From JBMZCV01 sp049613665 (GTDB lineage: Bacteria > Bacteroidota > Bacteroidia > Chitinophagales > UBA2359), in assembly GCA_049613665.1 (NCBI GenBank), contig JBMZCV010000003.1, positions 1-64,000 on the forward strand: DNA of 64,000 nt, given 5' to 3'. How positions within the stretch are numbered: the first letter of the stretch is position 1; each line of letters starts with the position of its first letter. The notes beneath the pieces are model-generated. The model was not told the origin of the DNA, did not search any database, and saw only the letters and a program-made list of their open reading frames with translations. Positions 25,715-35,000 of this stretch are shown piece after piece. Position numbers and translations under genes: made by a program.

Positions 25715-28075
25715 TTATTTTACAACAACAATTTCTTGGCTAGATGTCGCAGTTTTGAGCATATAAAAACCGCTTGGCCATAATGAAATATCAATTTGTA
25801 TATTTTTATTTAATGTTTCAGAAAAAATTTGTTTGCCCAAAGTATTAAAAATTTGAAACTCAGTAGGCACATTCTTTTTATTTGTCAAGCTAATGATGTT
25901 GGTAGCAGGATTTGGGTATATCGTTATCCCTAATTCATGTTGTTGTAGGTTTGTTACATTGGCGGCAAAAGGTGCATTATTTTCTGCAAAAGTAGCTTCT
26001 TGCATCACAAACTCGCCTGTTCCATTTGGCACTCTAGCAAGAGCAATATCGCTTTGTTGCTCCGTAAAAACTATTTCATCCATGAGTTCCAAACTAGGAG
26101 TTACGAGTCTCAGTCTTTCGCCTGCTTTATTGAGTTTGAAATTGGCGTGCAAGCCTTCTTGACTGCCATTTTCGTCTGTCCAAACAATGAGATAATCATT
26201 TGCTGCTATTGTTGTTCCCAATGGAAATTCCCATTTCGTAACATTATAAGTGCCATCTGTCAAAAAATAACCACTCAAATCTATGTTTTCATCTGTGAGA
26301 TTATATAGCTCAATCCAATCGTCGTAATCGCCTGCTTGGTCGGCTACTGTATTGGAATTAGAAGCCATTAACTCATTGATACTCAATGTTTTATCTACTG
26401 CTTCTTGCAATCTCACCTGATAAACAAAAACATCATGCTCTGCACCTACTGGCTCATAAGTGACGGTCGCAAAGCTATTGTCTGCCACCGCTTCAATATA
26501 ATATCTCACCCATGAAGCTGCCTCAAACATTGGAATAGTTCCTGCATATAAGCCATCATTTGCCAAGCCATCATTGTGCAAACCATCGTCAAACATTTCT
26601 GTTTTTTCAAAATTTCCCAACAAATCTGTACCATAATATAGATATACATTGGATACTCCTTCATCGAAATAAACACTTGCTCTCACATCAACAGTTTGGG
26701 TAGGCAAAGGCGGATAGTTGTCGAAACCATCACTCGAATAAGTGACATCGTTTATGGTCGGACTGCTTCGATATACTTCATTATTTTCTAAAATAAAATC
26801 GTAACGCACTTCAAAAAATTCTTTTAAGTCATCTAATCCATCTAAAAAAGCACCATAAGAGTATAATTTTTTATCGTCATTTTGCACCTCCTCCTCTATC
26901 ATAGCTGCATAGCTGTCTATCATAATAGAAGCAAAAGCAGGGTCTAACAATTCGAGCAACAGGGTACGAACATGAGCCAAATATCGCTGACGTAGGCTAG
27001 GAACTGCCAACAAACGGTTGAGCAAAGGATAGTTTGGATCATTGGCATTGTAAAAAGGCGACCAACCAAACCAACCATCTGCTTCGTCAAGCATCATGCA
27101 GCTATTGCCATCAAATTCTAAAGGTGTCATGCGGCCAGTTTCTACATCTTGGTACAAATAATAATCCATTTTGCCTTTATGTACATAGCTATCGTCATCG
27201 ACAAACAAGATTTCGCAGGCCAAAAACCAAAGCGTTCTGTCAATGTCCAAAAACTCAGGCAAGGTGTTTTCCAAATCATTTAGCGGAGCAGAATCTACTG
27301 CCTGACAAGTGTTTCGCAAATCTTGCCAAGGAGTAGTTTGCGTCGAACTTTTTAGGGTATAATATTCTTGATACTCATTGACATTCATGCCCAAATCATT
27401 GAGAGCAGCCGTGCCATCGCCCCAGCCCCAGCCAGGCCCTCCTAAACTACCATTATCTCTATCGGCACGCCATCTCGAACCATCATTGCTCAAAAACCAT
27501 TCTTCCAAATATTCGGCATTGAGCTGCTGTACATTTGGATAAATGCCCCAATTTTCGCCATTAATAACCAACTTGACAAAAGATGCTTTTGCAGCAGGAA
27601 TATGGTTTCTGATGAGATGCAAATATAAAAATTCTCGCAAAAAGCTAGGGTCTTCAAAACAATTGTTGAGATTTAAGGTCTTATAGCCCATGATGTCTTG
27701 CGTTTCGTCTTCAAAATCCATCGTGATGTTGAAAGATAGTTTTTCTTCACCATCTTCTGCTGCCCAAGCATAAGAAGTATTCCCTTTAAAACGCACGCCG
27801 ACATTTTCATATACTACGCTATCAACAGTCATAGTAGCAGGAATATTTATTTTATCGTAATAATTATTGTGTAGCAAATCCCAAAAGTTTGGCTGTACAA
27901 AATCGAGGTGAATCGTTCTGATAATGGTTTCATCATACCAGCCATTGTCTGGCTGGCCACCTGTATATAATTTTTTGCCATCGTCTGAAATAAACATTTC
28001 GTCTGGCAATTGAGCATTTAATGTTTGGCTAAAAACAAAAAAAATGCTACAAAGTGTGTAAAATATGCTTTTCAT
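25715..28075 (-). CDS. CotH-kinase family protein with lamin-tail and T9SS domains
   Basis: 786 aa. Signal peptide (1-21, ending TLNAQ). The CotH domain spans about 35-430 (VGVRFKGNTSYAW, LNLNNCFEDPSFLREFLYLH, TPLEFDGNSCMML). An Ig-like linker follows, then a lamin-tail domain (about 575-690: SINELMASNSNTVADQAGDY, WIELYNL, LSGYFLTDG) and a T9SS type A tail (about 715-786, GITIYPNPATN to the end). CotH proteins phosphorylate spore-coat proteins in Bacillus; in Bacteroidota they are extracellular with unknown targets. Monocistronic. Confidence 0.85.
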   Translation of the reverse strand: MKSIFYTLCSIFFVFSQTLNAQLPDEMFISDDGKKLYTGGQPDNGWYDETIIRTIHLDFVQPNFWDLLHNNYYDKINIPATMTVDSVVYENVGVRFKGNTSYAWAAEDGEEKLSFNITMDFEDETQDIMGYKTLNLNNCFEDPSFLREFLYLHLIRNHIPAAKASFVKLVINGENWGIYPNVQQLNAEYLEEWFLSNDGSRWRADRDNGSLGGPGWGWGDGTAALNDLGMNVNEYQEYYTLKSSTQTTPWQDLRNTCQAVDSAPLNDLENTLPEFLDIDRTLWFLACEILFVDDDSYVHKGKMDYYLYQDVETGRMTPLEFDGNSCMMLDEADGWFGWSPFYNANDPNYPLLNRLLAVPSLRQRYLAHVRTLLLELLDPAFASIMIDSYAAMIEEEVQNDDKKLYSYGAFLDGLDDLKEFFEVRYDFILENNEVYRSSPTINDVTYSSDGFDNYPPLPTQTVDVRASVYFDEGVSNVYLYYGTDLLGNFEKTEMFDDGLHNDGLANDGLYAGTIPMFEAASWVRYYIEAVADNSFATVTYEPVGAEHDVFVYQVRLQEAVDKTLSINELMASNSNTVADQAGDYDDWIELYNLTDENIDLSGYFLTDGTYNVTKWEFPLGTTIAANDYLIVWTDENGSQEGLHANFKLNKAGERLRLVTPSLELMDEIVFTEQQSDIALARVPNGTGEFVMQEATFAENNAPFAANVTNLQQHELGITIYPNPATNIISLTNKKNVPTEFQIFNTLGKQIFSETLNKNIQIDISLWPSGFYMLKTATSSQEIVVVK

Positions 28076-28091
28076 TTTGTAAATGATTTTA

Positions 28092-28163
28092 TAACTATTT
28101 ACGTTGTAGCGATTTTGACTAAAAAAGATATTTTTATCTCAAAAACCTACACCTAAACAATTA
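28092..28163. repeat. Family B hairpin, copy B3
   Basis: AACTATTTACGTTGTAGC, ATTTTGACTAAAAAAGAT, then CCTACACCTAAACAATTAG. It lies 17 bp upstream of the leftward cotH-like start. It has a ~15-bp insert in the loop (GATATTTTTATC) compared with B4. Confidence 0.6.
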
Positions 28164-28268
28164 GATGATTTTTAATAAACTTGATATAAAAGTACATTTA
28201 AAAGCTTATTTTAAAAACTTATTCTAAATAAATGTCAAAAAGAGTCTTCTCTTATACAGAAATATTCG

Positions 28269-28276
28269 TATTTTTG
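28269..28276 (+). promoter_or_regulatory. Bacteroidota -7 box TATTTTTG
   Basis: TATTTTTG fits TAnnTTTG, 40 bp upstream of the ATG at 28317. No convincing -33 TTTG is seen. Confidence 0.4.
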
Positions 28277-28316
28277 CGGTTGATAGATAAAATTTTATTA
28301 TCCAAACGAATTAAAC

Positions 28317-28718
28317 ATGAATATTACCTTATCACAAGCAAAAACAGTCATTGCGGCAGCTATTAAAAAGTCGCAAGAATTAGGTACAAAAATGGACATT
28401 GCAGTAGTAGATGCTGGCACAAACTTAACAGCATTTGTACGAGAAGATGGTGCTTGGCTAGGCTCTATTGATATTGCGATGAAAAAAGCAAGAACAGCAC
28501 GCTATTTTAATATGGACTCAGGAACAATAGGTACTTTGTCGCAGCCAGGCGGTGCATTGTATAATATCGAACACTCTAATGGCGGTTTGATTTCTTTTCC
28601 TGGTGGCGTTTGTATCAAAAATAAAGCTGGCGAAATCATAGGTGCTATTGGTGTGAGTGGTAGCTCGGTCGAAAATGACCATGCCGTAGCAAGTGCTGGA
28701 GCAGCAGTAATGCAATAA
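28317..28718 (+). CDS. GlcG/HbpS-like heme-binding domain protein
   Basis: 133 aa, whole length one domain. [63 protein letters not shown] and [19 protein letters not shown] are the standard signature. Members bind heme or cobalamin-like cofactors or act as small sensors; in Streptomyces HbpS degrades heme. There is no signal peptide, so it is cytoplasmic. Single gene. Confidence 0.85.
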   Translation: MNITLSQAKTVIAAAIKKSQELGTKMDIAVVDAGTNLTAFVREDGAWLGSIDIAMKKARTARYFNMDSGTIGTLSQPGGALYNIEHSNGGLISFPGGVCIKNKAGEIIGAIGVSGSSVENDHAVASAGAAVMQ

Positions 28719-28755
28719 ATAATACTAACATTTGTCTTTGATTAAACAAGACAAA

Positions 28756-28794
28756 AAAAGAGGGCAGCTAAAATATAGTTGTCCTCTTTTTTTT
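28756..28794 (+). terminator. Rho-independent terminator
   Basis: AAAAGAGGGCAGCT pairs with AGTTGTCCTCTTTT (two G-U pairs), followed by TTTT, 38 bp after the GlcG-like stop. Confidence 0.75.
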
Positions 28795-28824
28795 GTGAAA
28801 TAAGTGATAAATTTGCAACTGCTT

Positions 28825-29010
28825 TTATCGTTTTTCAAGCTCAATAATTTTCATTTTGAGTTCCTTATTTTCATTTTCCAGCTTATTGATTTTGTCGGTG
28901 GCTTGCTGCATTTCGGTTTCAAGTTTCTGTATTCTAGCTTCTTTGTTTGGATTCATGTTGCAGCCAAAGATAAATAACAAAAAAGAAGCGATGATAAATA
29001 TGTTTTTCAT
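28825..29010 (-). CDS. Small coiled-coil lipoprotein
   Basis: 61 aa from the ATG at 29010, which starts a lipoprotein signal (MKNIFIIASFLLFIFGC). The longer frame from 29106 is rejected because it puts 32 odd residues before this signal. After the lipid-modified Cys the protein is one Leu-zipper-like coiled coil (LETEMQQATDKINKLENENK). The layout is like the Braun lipoprotein Lpp, but there is no C-terminal Lys motif known to link to murein, although it ends in Lys-Arg. Confidence 0.65.
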   Translation of the reverse strand: MKNIFIIASFLLFIFGCNMNPNKEARIQKLETEMQQATDKINKLENENKELKMKIIELEKR

Positions 29011-29068
29011 AAGATTGGATTTATAAGTTGAATCTAAGGGTGAATATACTTTTTGTGTTTGGAAATAG

Positions 29069-29425
29069 CTAATCTGCCAGCCAATTGATGATTTCCATAG
29101 GGTCAAATATGATGATGGCTGCTAGTAGCGAAAAACCGACAAGCCCAAGCCATAAATATTTTGAGTTTGCTAACAAGTTTCTATAAAAAAATGAAAGACA
29201 TAGAATTATTAGCCAAAATAAAAAAGCTATCGGAACGAAAAAGCCGATTATGAGTTGAAAATGGTATAAATTAGGATAAAATTTAGGGTCTGGATTGCTA
29301 TAAGTTGGAAAATGGCCTTCTGCAAAGCTTACGATAACAAAAAAAACGATAATGGAAGCGACATAAACAAAAGGTATATAAGCCGCAATTCTGATTAAAG
29401 TGCTTGTTTTTTTATCGAAACTCAT
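29069..29425 (-). CDS. Three-helix membrane protein, unknown
   Basis: 118 aa with three hydrophobic segments (about 12-32, 53-78, 92-110). No family recognised. Its start overlaps the stop of the upstream gene by four bases (ATGA), so the two are translationally coupled. Confidence 0.6.
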   Translation of the reverse strand: MSFDKKTSTLIRIAAYIPFVYVASIIVFFVIVSFAEGHFPTYSNPDPKFYPNLYHFQLIIGFFVPIAFLFWLIILCLSFFYRNLLANSKYLWLGLVGFSLLAAIIIFDPMEIINWLAD

Positions 29426-30099
29426 TTCTTCATTTCTTTTATTACTCCTAAAGCTCTTGTGTATTTATCGCTCAAATTTTGCTCTTGCCCGATGAGTTCG
29501 TGAAGCTCTATTCCAAGAACAACGACACTTTCTTGCAGTAATTTTTTTCTTTGAATTTCTCTTGAACTCAACAAGCTTATTATCCTATTAGCAGTCTTGC
29601 TTACCGTCTGTTGTTGTTCATAAGTAGCATACAAAACTCTTGATTCTTCTAATGAAATTCTGTTTGTAATTTTATCTTCCTTTGCTACTGTCCATATTAT
29701 ATTGTTAAACTTTCGTTGAATGATGCCATTAGGTGCTATTCCTAAAATATCAAACCGAATATTTGGGAAAAAAGTTTCTTCCAACGAATCTTGAATAAAA
29801 GCATGTATCATTTGCTCTCTCACTTTTTCATGATACGGAATTAGTTCTTGCAGAAATTTCTGATTTTCAATTATTTCTTCTTCGATATTTGTTATTATCT
29901 TTTCAGTTTGAACACGTTCATTATAATTGCTCCTCCATTCGTTTATAAACAACGCAAACAATACGCTAAACACAATCATTCCAGACTCTGCAAATATTTT
30001 GAATTGCTTTGATTTTTTTTTAGCTATCGGTTTTTCTTCTGTTATTTGTTCTTCTTTAATCGGTAGTTCTTCCTCGTTTGTCTGTTCTTCGTTGTTCAT
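29422..30099 (-). CDS. Single-span membrane protein with coiled coil, unknown
   Basis: 225 aa. The acidic N-terminus is rich in Glu (1-25), then a basic patch, one membrane segment (about 38-53, GMIVFSVLFALFINEWR) and a long helical periplasmic part. The FALFINEWR pattern right after the helix resembles DUF6090-type Bacteroidota proteins, a weak similarity. It forms a two-gene unit with the three-helix protein. Confidence 0.55.
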   Translation of the reverse strand: MNNEEQTNEEELPIKEEQITEEKPIAKKKSKQFKIFAESGMIVFSVLFALFINEWRSNYNERVQTEKIITNIEEEIIENQKFLQELIPYHEKVREQMIHAFIQDSLEETFFPNIRFDILGIAPNGIIQRKFNNIIWTVAKEDKITNRISLEESRVLYATYEQQQTVSKTANRIISLLSSREIQRKKLLQESVVVLGIELHELIGQEQNLSDKYTRALGVIKEMKK

Positions 30100-30229
30100 T
30101 GGTTTTTCTTTATTGTTTTGGAGTAATTCAGTCTATAAATTCAAACAACTATTATTTTTGATTAGTTCCAATAATCTGAAAACATTAAACTCAAAAACCA
30201 AGCGAACTTTTTATGAAAAAACATGACAA

Positions 30230-30706
30230 TTATGCAACTTTGTTATAGCTATTACTTTTGCCATTTTCATATATGATGACTGCTAGTTTGGCAAAAGATG
30301 GCAAACCTCTGCTTATGGTGGCTTCTATGACTTTTCCGCTTTTAAAATTTCCTAGCTTGGCGACATCTTCATAAGTCCAATTATTTTCTTTCATCATGGC
30401 TCTAAATCTATTTGTCCAATCTTTTTTAATTTTTTCCTCCATTTTTTGTTTATAAAATATCCAATGTTCTTCCGATATTTTTTTTACTTCATAAGATGTT
30501 AGTCTGACAAACTCTAGCGTAACTTCTAATTCAGAATAATGTGGATTGTTTTTCTTTATCCATTCTCTCGTTTGATTAATGCTAAAATTCGCAAATGCGA
30601 AAGCAATGCGTAGCCTTTTTTCAGAAGAAAATGTGCTAATGATGTCTATTTGCATTTGTGCCGCTTCTTTACTGACATTTACTTTTTTATTCCAGAAGTC
30701 TTCCAT
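30230..30706 (-). CDS. HTH-containing partner of nucleotidyltransferase (putative antitoxin)
   Basis: 158 aa. The C-terminal part (about 110-155) looks like an XRE-type helix-turn-helix: NWTYEDVAKLGNFKSGKVIE, ATISRGLPSFAKLAV. The N-terminal half is helical. Its start lies 20 bp inside the 3' end of the nucleotidyltransferase gene, so the genes are tightly coupled. In AbiE and similar systems a nucleotidyltransferase-fold toxin is paired with a small HTH protein; the gene order here is toxin first. The assignment as antitoxin is inferred from this layout only. Confidence 0.5.
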   Translation of the reverse strand: MEDFWNKKVNVSKEAAQMQIDIISTFSSEKRLRIAFAFANFSINQTREWIKKNNPHYSELEVTLEFVRLTSYEVKKISEEHWIFYKQKMEEKIKKDWTNRFRAMMKENNWTYEDVAKLGNFKSGKVIEATISRGLPSFAKLAVIIYENGKSNSYNKVA

Positions 30707-31226
30707 AGTTTTTTAGGTTTAAACGTCGAATCCAACTTTTGATATAATTCATATTTAAGTCTTTATTTAGCAACAAAAACTTTATATCTTCCAATTGTTT
30801 TTCACTTGGAGTAATGTTGTACCAACTTAATTTAGAAATAATAAGATCTTCTATCGTACACATATAGAATTCTTTGTTGAAAAATGTTACTTTTTTTCTA
30901 CGATTAAAAGCTGTCCAATTGTAGTCACTATCTTTATAAGTTATAAAATCATATCTCATTCCTGTTTCCAAATCAGTGATATTGAATAACATTCCTAATT
31001 TTACACTTTCCATAAAAGATTGCTCAAAGCCTTTCCAATCAGGAAAATGTTTTAGAATAGATTTTATATGTTTAGGATAAATTTGTAACACAATATCTAT
31101 ATCATTGGTCGTTCTTGCACGATTATGATAACTTGTTGCAAATCCACCAACAACCATATAGTTTATGCCTTCTTCCTCAAGTGCTTTTACAACTTTACCT
31201 AGTGCTTGTTCAAATATATTTATCAT
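30687..31226 (-). CDS. Nucleotidyltransferase-fold protein (AbiEii/DUF6036-like)
   Basis: 179 aa from the ATG at 31226; a TTG five codons upstream is possible but less likely. The signature GGFATSYHNRARTTNDIDIV (about 22-42) has the Gly-rich loop and the DxD metal site of the nucleotidyltransferase superfamily. The C-terminal half carries FYMCTIEDLIISKLSWY, typical of the AbiEii/DUF6036 branch. AbiEii transfers nucleotides to tRNA or other targets when its antitoxin is lost. It overlaps the HTH gene by 20 bp and lies 93 bp downstream of the AbiV-like gene. Confidence 0.7.
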   Translation of the reverse strand: MINIFEQALGKVVKALEEEGINYMVVGGFATSYHNRARTTNDIDIVLQIYPKHIKSILKHFPDWKGFEQSFMESVKLGMLFNITDLETGMRYDFITYKDSDYNWTAFNRRKKVTFFNKEFYMCTIEDLIISKLSWYNITPSEKQLEDIKFLLLNKDLNMNYIKSWIRRLNLKNYGRLLE

Positions 31227-31318
31227 GCTCAAAATTAACAAATGTTAATTAAAGTTCAAAATATCTTTGCTCAAATATTTTAATGAGCTGCTAAATACTT
31301 ATGTATAGTGTATATTTT

Positions 31319-31960
31319 TTATCCATTAAGAAAGTCAATGAATTCTTGCTCAGTCAAATCCAAACTTTTAGAAACTTCGACTTGATTTTTTACTGCTAAA
31401 GCATATTTCAAAGCATTCTTAAATTCCTTTTTACTTATTTGAGAAGGAAATGTCCATTGATTTTTTTTTAGACTAACATAAAAGCCTTTATTTTTGAGGC
31501 TATTTGCATGTTTTAGCCATTTTTGAAAATCCAAAATTTCTTCTTTTGACAATTTAATTTCTTGATAGAGTGAATTAAAATACACTCCATTTTCTTTGAA
31601 GCGATTTTGTTCAATTTTGAGATTATTTTCAGTTAATGTTTGATTAGTTGCTAATTGAAAGACATATTCTAGAAATCTTTCCGTAAATTCAGGAAAAGTT
31701 GCTTCTTGAAGTTCCGAAATCAAACTGTGCTTGGTTTTATGGTCAGAAAAAACTTTTTTAAATTCTGATTGTTCAAAAACATCTTCTTCTCCCAAATTGT
31801 TCAAAAAGACTTGATACTTAATCAATTCTTCAAGTCCCAAAATTAAAAGAGAAGTTGCAGTTCCATAATTATTTATTTCAGCTACTTTTTGAGCCGATTC
31901 AATAAGAGAAACTCCATTTTCAAAAATTTTCTCATACTTTTCTCGAAGTTTATTTTTCAT
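31319..31960 (-). CDS. abiV: AbiV-family (HEPN) abortive infection protein
   Basis: 213 aa. The N-terminal 80 residues fit the AbiV HEPN pattern: KIFENGVSLIESAQKVAE, then TATSLLILGLEELIKYQVFL, then FSDHKTKHSLISEL. The Glu-Glu of LEEL and the DHKxKH segment are family marks. In Lactococcus, AbiV interacts with phage SaV and blocks translation; HEPN relatives are often RNases. It is read in the same direction as the nucleotidyltransferase/HTH genes, and together they look like a small defence cluster. Confidence 0.75.
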   Translation of the reverse strand: MKNKLREKYEKIFENGVSLIESAQKVAEINNYGTATSLLILGLEELIKYQVFLNNLGEEDVFEQSEFKKVFSDHKTKHSLISELQEATFPEFTERFLEYVFQLATNQTLTENNLKIEQNRFKENGVYFNSLYQEIKLSKEEILDFQKWLKHANSLKNKGFYVSLKKNQWTFPSQISKKEFKNALKYALAVKNQVEVSKSLDLTEQEFIDFLNG

Positions 31961-32061
31961 ATAAAATATAGTTAAAATAAGGCAATCTATTTTTAATTAG
32001 TTCTGAGTAAAAATAAAACATTAAACTCAAAATTCCAAAAAAATAACAATGCTTTTTATAA

Positions 32062-35000
32062 CTACCGCATCAAATACATCTTCCCAATACCCTTCTTAAA
32101 CAAATCATCAGCAGCCGTATCAAACTGTTCAAGCGTTTCGCCATTTAAGCGGCTCACAAAACGATATAAATACAAGCCATTTGCCAATGGACTACCAAAC
32201 TCGTCGGTGCCGTCCCACGCATATTCGGTGATGTTTGTGCCAATATGAATATCGCCCAACTCGGCTTGCGTAATCTCTCGCACTACTTTCCCCGAAACCG
32301 TCATAATTTGAATTTTCAAGAACTCTGGCACTTCGCTTCCTGTGAGGGTAAACACAAACTTTGTGCTGCTCGTAAAAGGGTTTGGATAGTTTAAAAGGTT
32401 GGAAATCATTGGTTTATGCTCTATTTTAAAACTAATACGATAAGCATCATTTGCAAAAACATTGCCGCTTCTATCTTTGGCTTCTACTTTTAATTGATAT
32501 GTTCCGCTTTGCTCAAAAGTAGGCGAAAATTCTATTCTAGCACGATTATTTTGGCTCGACAATTCATTTTCGTTAGCTGCAAAAAACTGTACGGCTTCAC
32601 TATTAAAATAAATACGTTCTTCATAAATCGGCTCGTCATACTCATTTGGCGATAGCAAAAACAGCTTAAAATCGGCCGTATCGTTGAGTGCCAAATAAGG
32701 GTTTTCGTCTTTTAAGCTAATAGTTATCATTGGTTCTGCCGACACAATATCGCCATCTAAGATATGACGGCCATCAAAAACGACATCAATAATAGGATTT
32801 AAAGGGTCTTTTTCGACATAAAAAGGCAGATAAATGATATTGTTGAAGCTAAATTTTTCGGCTTGCGTATCATTTGGATTTACTGTTACAATCAATACAT
32901 TATTGCCTAAAAGCCCTGTTGTGCTATGCGAAAAGGTGGTGACAATACTTTCATTTGCCGCAATAGGTGCTTGCATTTCTTCAATTGTTTGACTATTGTT
33001 ATTTTTGTCAATGATAGTGTAAGCCACCAAAACGCTATCCATATTTGTGGTTTCGACATTCGCAACCGTCAAATCAAGCTGCAACAACTCGCCTTCTTGC
33101 AAAGTATCGGCATGAAAAACAAATTGTTGTTGTGTATTCAGAGCCGCTTCTGGAAAACGAGTGAAGCTAGTACGCCAAAAATCGAGCTGTGCAGGCGTGA
33201 AAAATAGGCTATCTTTTAGGCTAAAAGTAAGTTGCAAAAATGGAAATTCGGTGGCGTTGATGCCGCTAATATCTAATGTTCCATCACTCGCCACATTATC
33301 AATATTTGCCCATTCTAGGGTTTCATTGCCATTCAAAGCTTCTACTTTCAAGCTGATTTCATCGCTATTTTCGGCTTCCAAATCGCTGAAATTCCAACTG
33401 ATTTCTTGCCAATCGAGAGCTGGCCCAACTGCTACACTTTTCATTTTTCCATTTGTAGAACGGCTATTTACAAAATGTTCAATGCTAATCGTTTCGCTCA
33501 AATTATTGCCTATCACTAATTCTCCTGCATATTCTGGTCTATTTTTTTGGCCAAAACCAACGAAAGGTTGAGCATTTGTGATATTCGCTAATTCGCCAAA
33601 ACCCATGTTGTCGAAAAACGAAATAAGGCTAGAACGATAAGGTTCTGACATCGTTTCTAGTCTGTGATTGCTCGTGCTATATACACCGACATAATATCCA
33701 TCTGGAATTTCATTATTTATAAAACTTTGTAAATCAGATAGTTGCACAAAGTCGCTGGTATTAAATTCAAAAACATATAAATCACCTCCTGTGCAATGAA
33801 TATTGTTATATGTTCCGATACCCTCGCAGCCAAAACCGCTCAAACGCTCCGAAATCCACGGCTCAAGTATCAATTCTGGTTTCATAATAGCCAAGCCAAT
33901 GCCACCCAAGCAAGTGCTTTCTAAACAAGAACCGCTATTGAGTTCCAAATCATTGAGATAAAAGCTAACTGCACCCAAATTTTGAGCTGTTGTCAAATTT
34001 ATTTTGTTGCTAAATTCTTGAAATTCAAAATTTCTAGTCAAACTATCGATATACAAGTTTTCAAAATCATTTTTTGTATATTGATAATAATGCGATTGAT
34101 TAAAACCAAATTCTTCATTTTCTAAATAAATAAAGGAACTATTTTTCCAACGCAAGCTGTCGATATTTCCATTATTTCGTGCAGTTCGCCAATAATAAAC
34201 CGTATTATTTTCTAAATTAATATTCGGCTGCCATTGCAATAAACTTCCCTCGCTATCCAATACATTTTCAAAAAGAGGATTTATAAATAGTTCATTTGTA
34301 TCGAGTTGCACAATATAATTACGCATTTCTGTCAAAGGTTCGCCTGTGGAAGCCGAAAGCGTAAGCGGCATTTGTTCACTTGTTACAATCGAAAAATTGC
34401 ACGGAGCGATAGGCACTAGCAAATCAGAAAAAATGAATTGATTGAGGCTAACCATATTATTATCTTCGCAGTCTTCCTCAATTTCATTTCCAAAATCTAC
34501 GCTTACCGAAAATTGATTGTCGCCAGCTACCGAAAAAATATCGCCTGTTTGAATATACATCGTAAAAGTATCTATGTATTGTGGCGAAGGCAAATTTGCA
34601 CTGATGATATTTTCAATCGTGCCATCTGGAAAAGTGCGTTCTATATTGATGCGAAAAGAATCGACGACAGAACGCCCTAAATTTGTAACAATCGTATGAA
34701 TAGCAAATGAATCGACATCTGCACTTATTTGTTGTGGCTCAAAAACAATGCTCGCTGGCTCAATTAAATATTCAGGCCGCTCAAAAGCATTTAGGCGAAT
34801 AGCAGGGTCGCCAGCCAATGTGTATTCTTGGCTAGTCACTTTCATACCTTTGTTTTCTGGGTCGGCAGCATTGATTTCTCTCACTGTTTCTTTTACGCAA
34901 AAGCCAATTGCTTCGCCATAGTTTTCGACACAAAAATTTTGGTACAAAGTTTCTAAATAAGGATTTAAAAAACTCGGATAACCCAAAGAAGCACTCGCCA

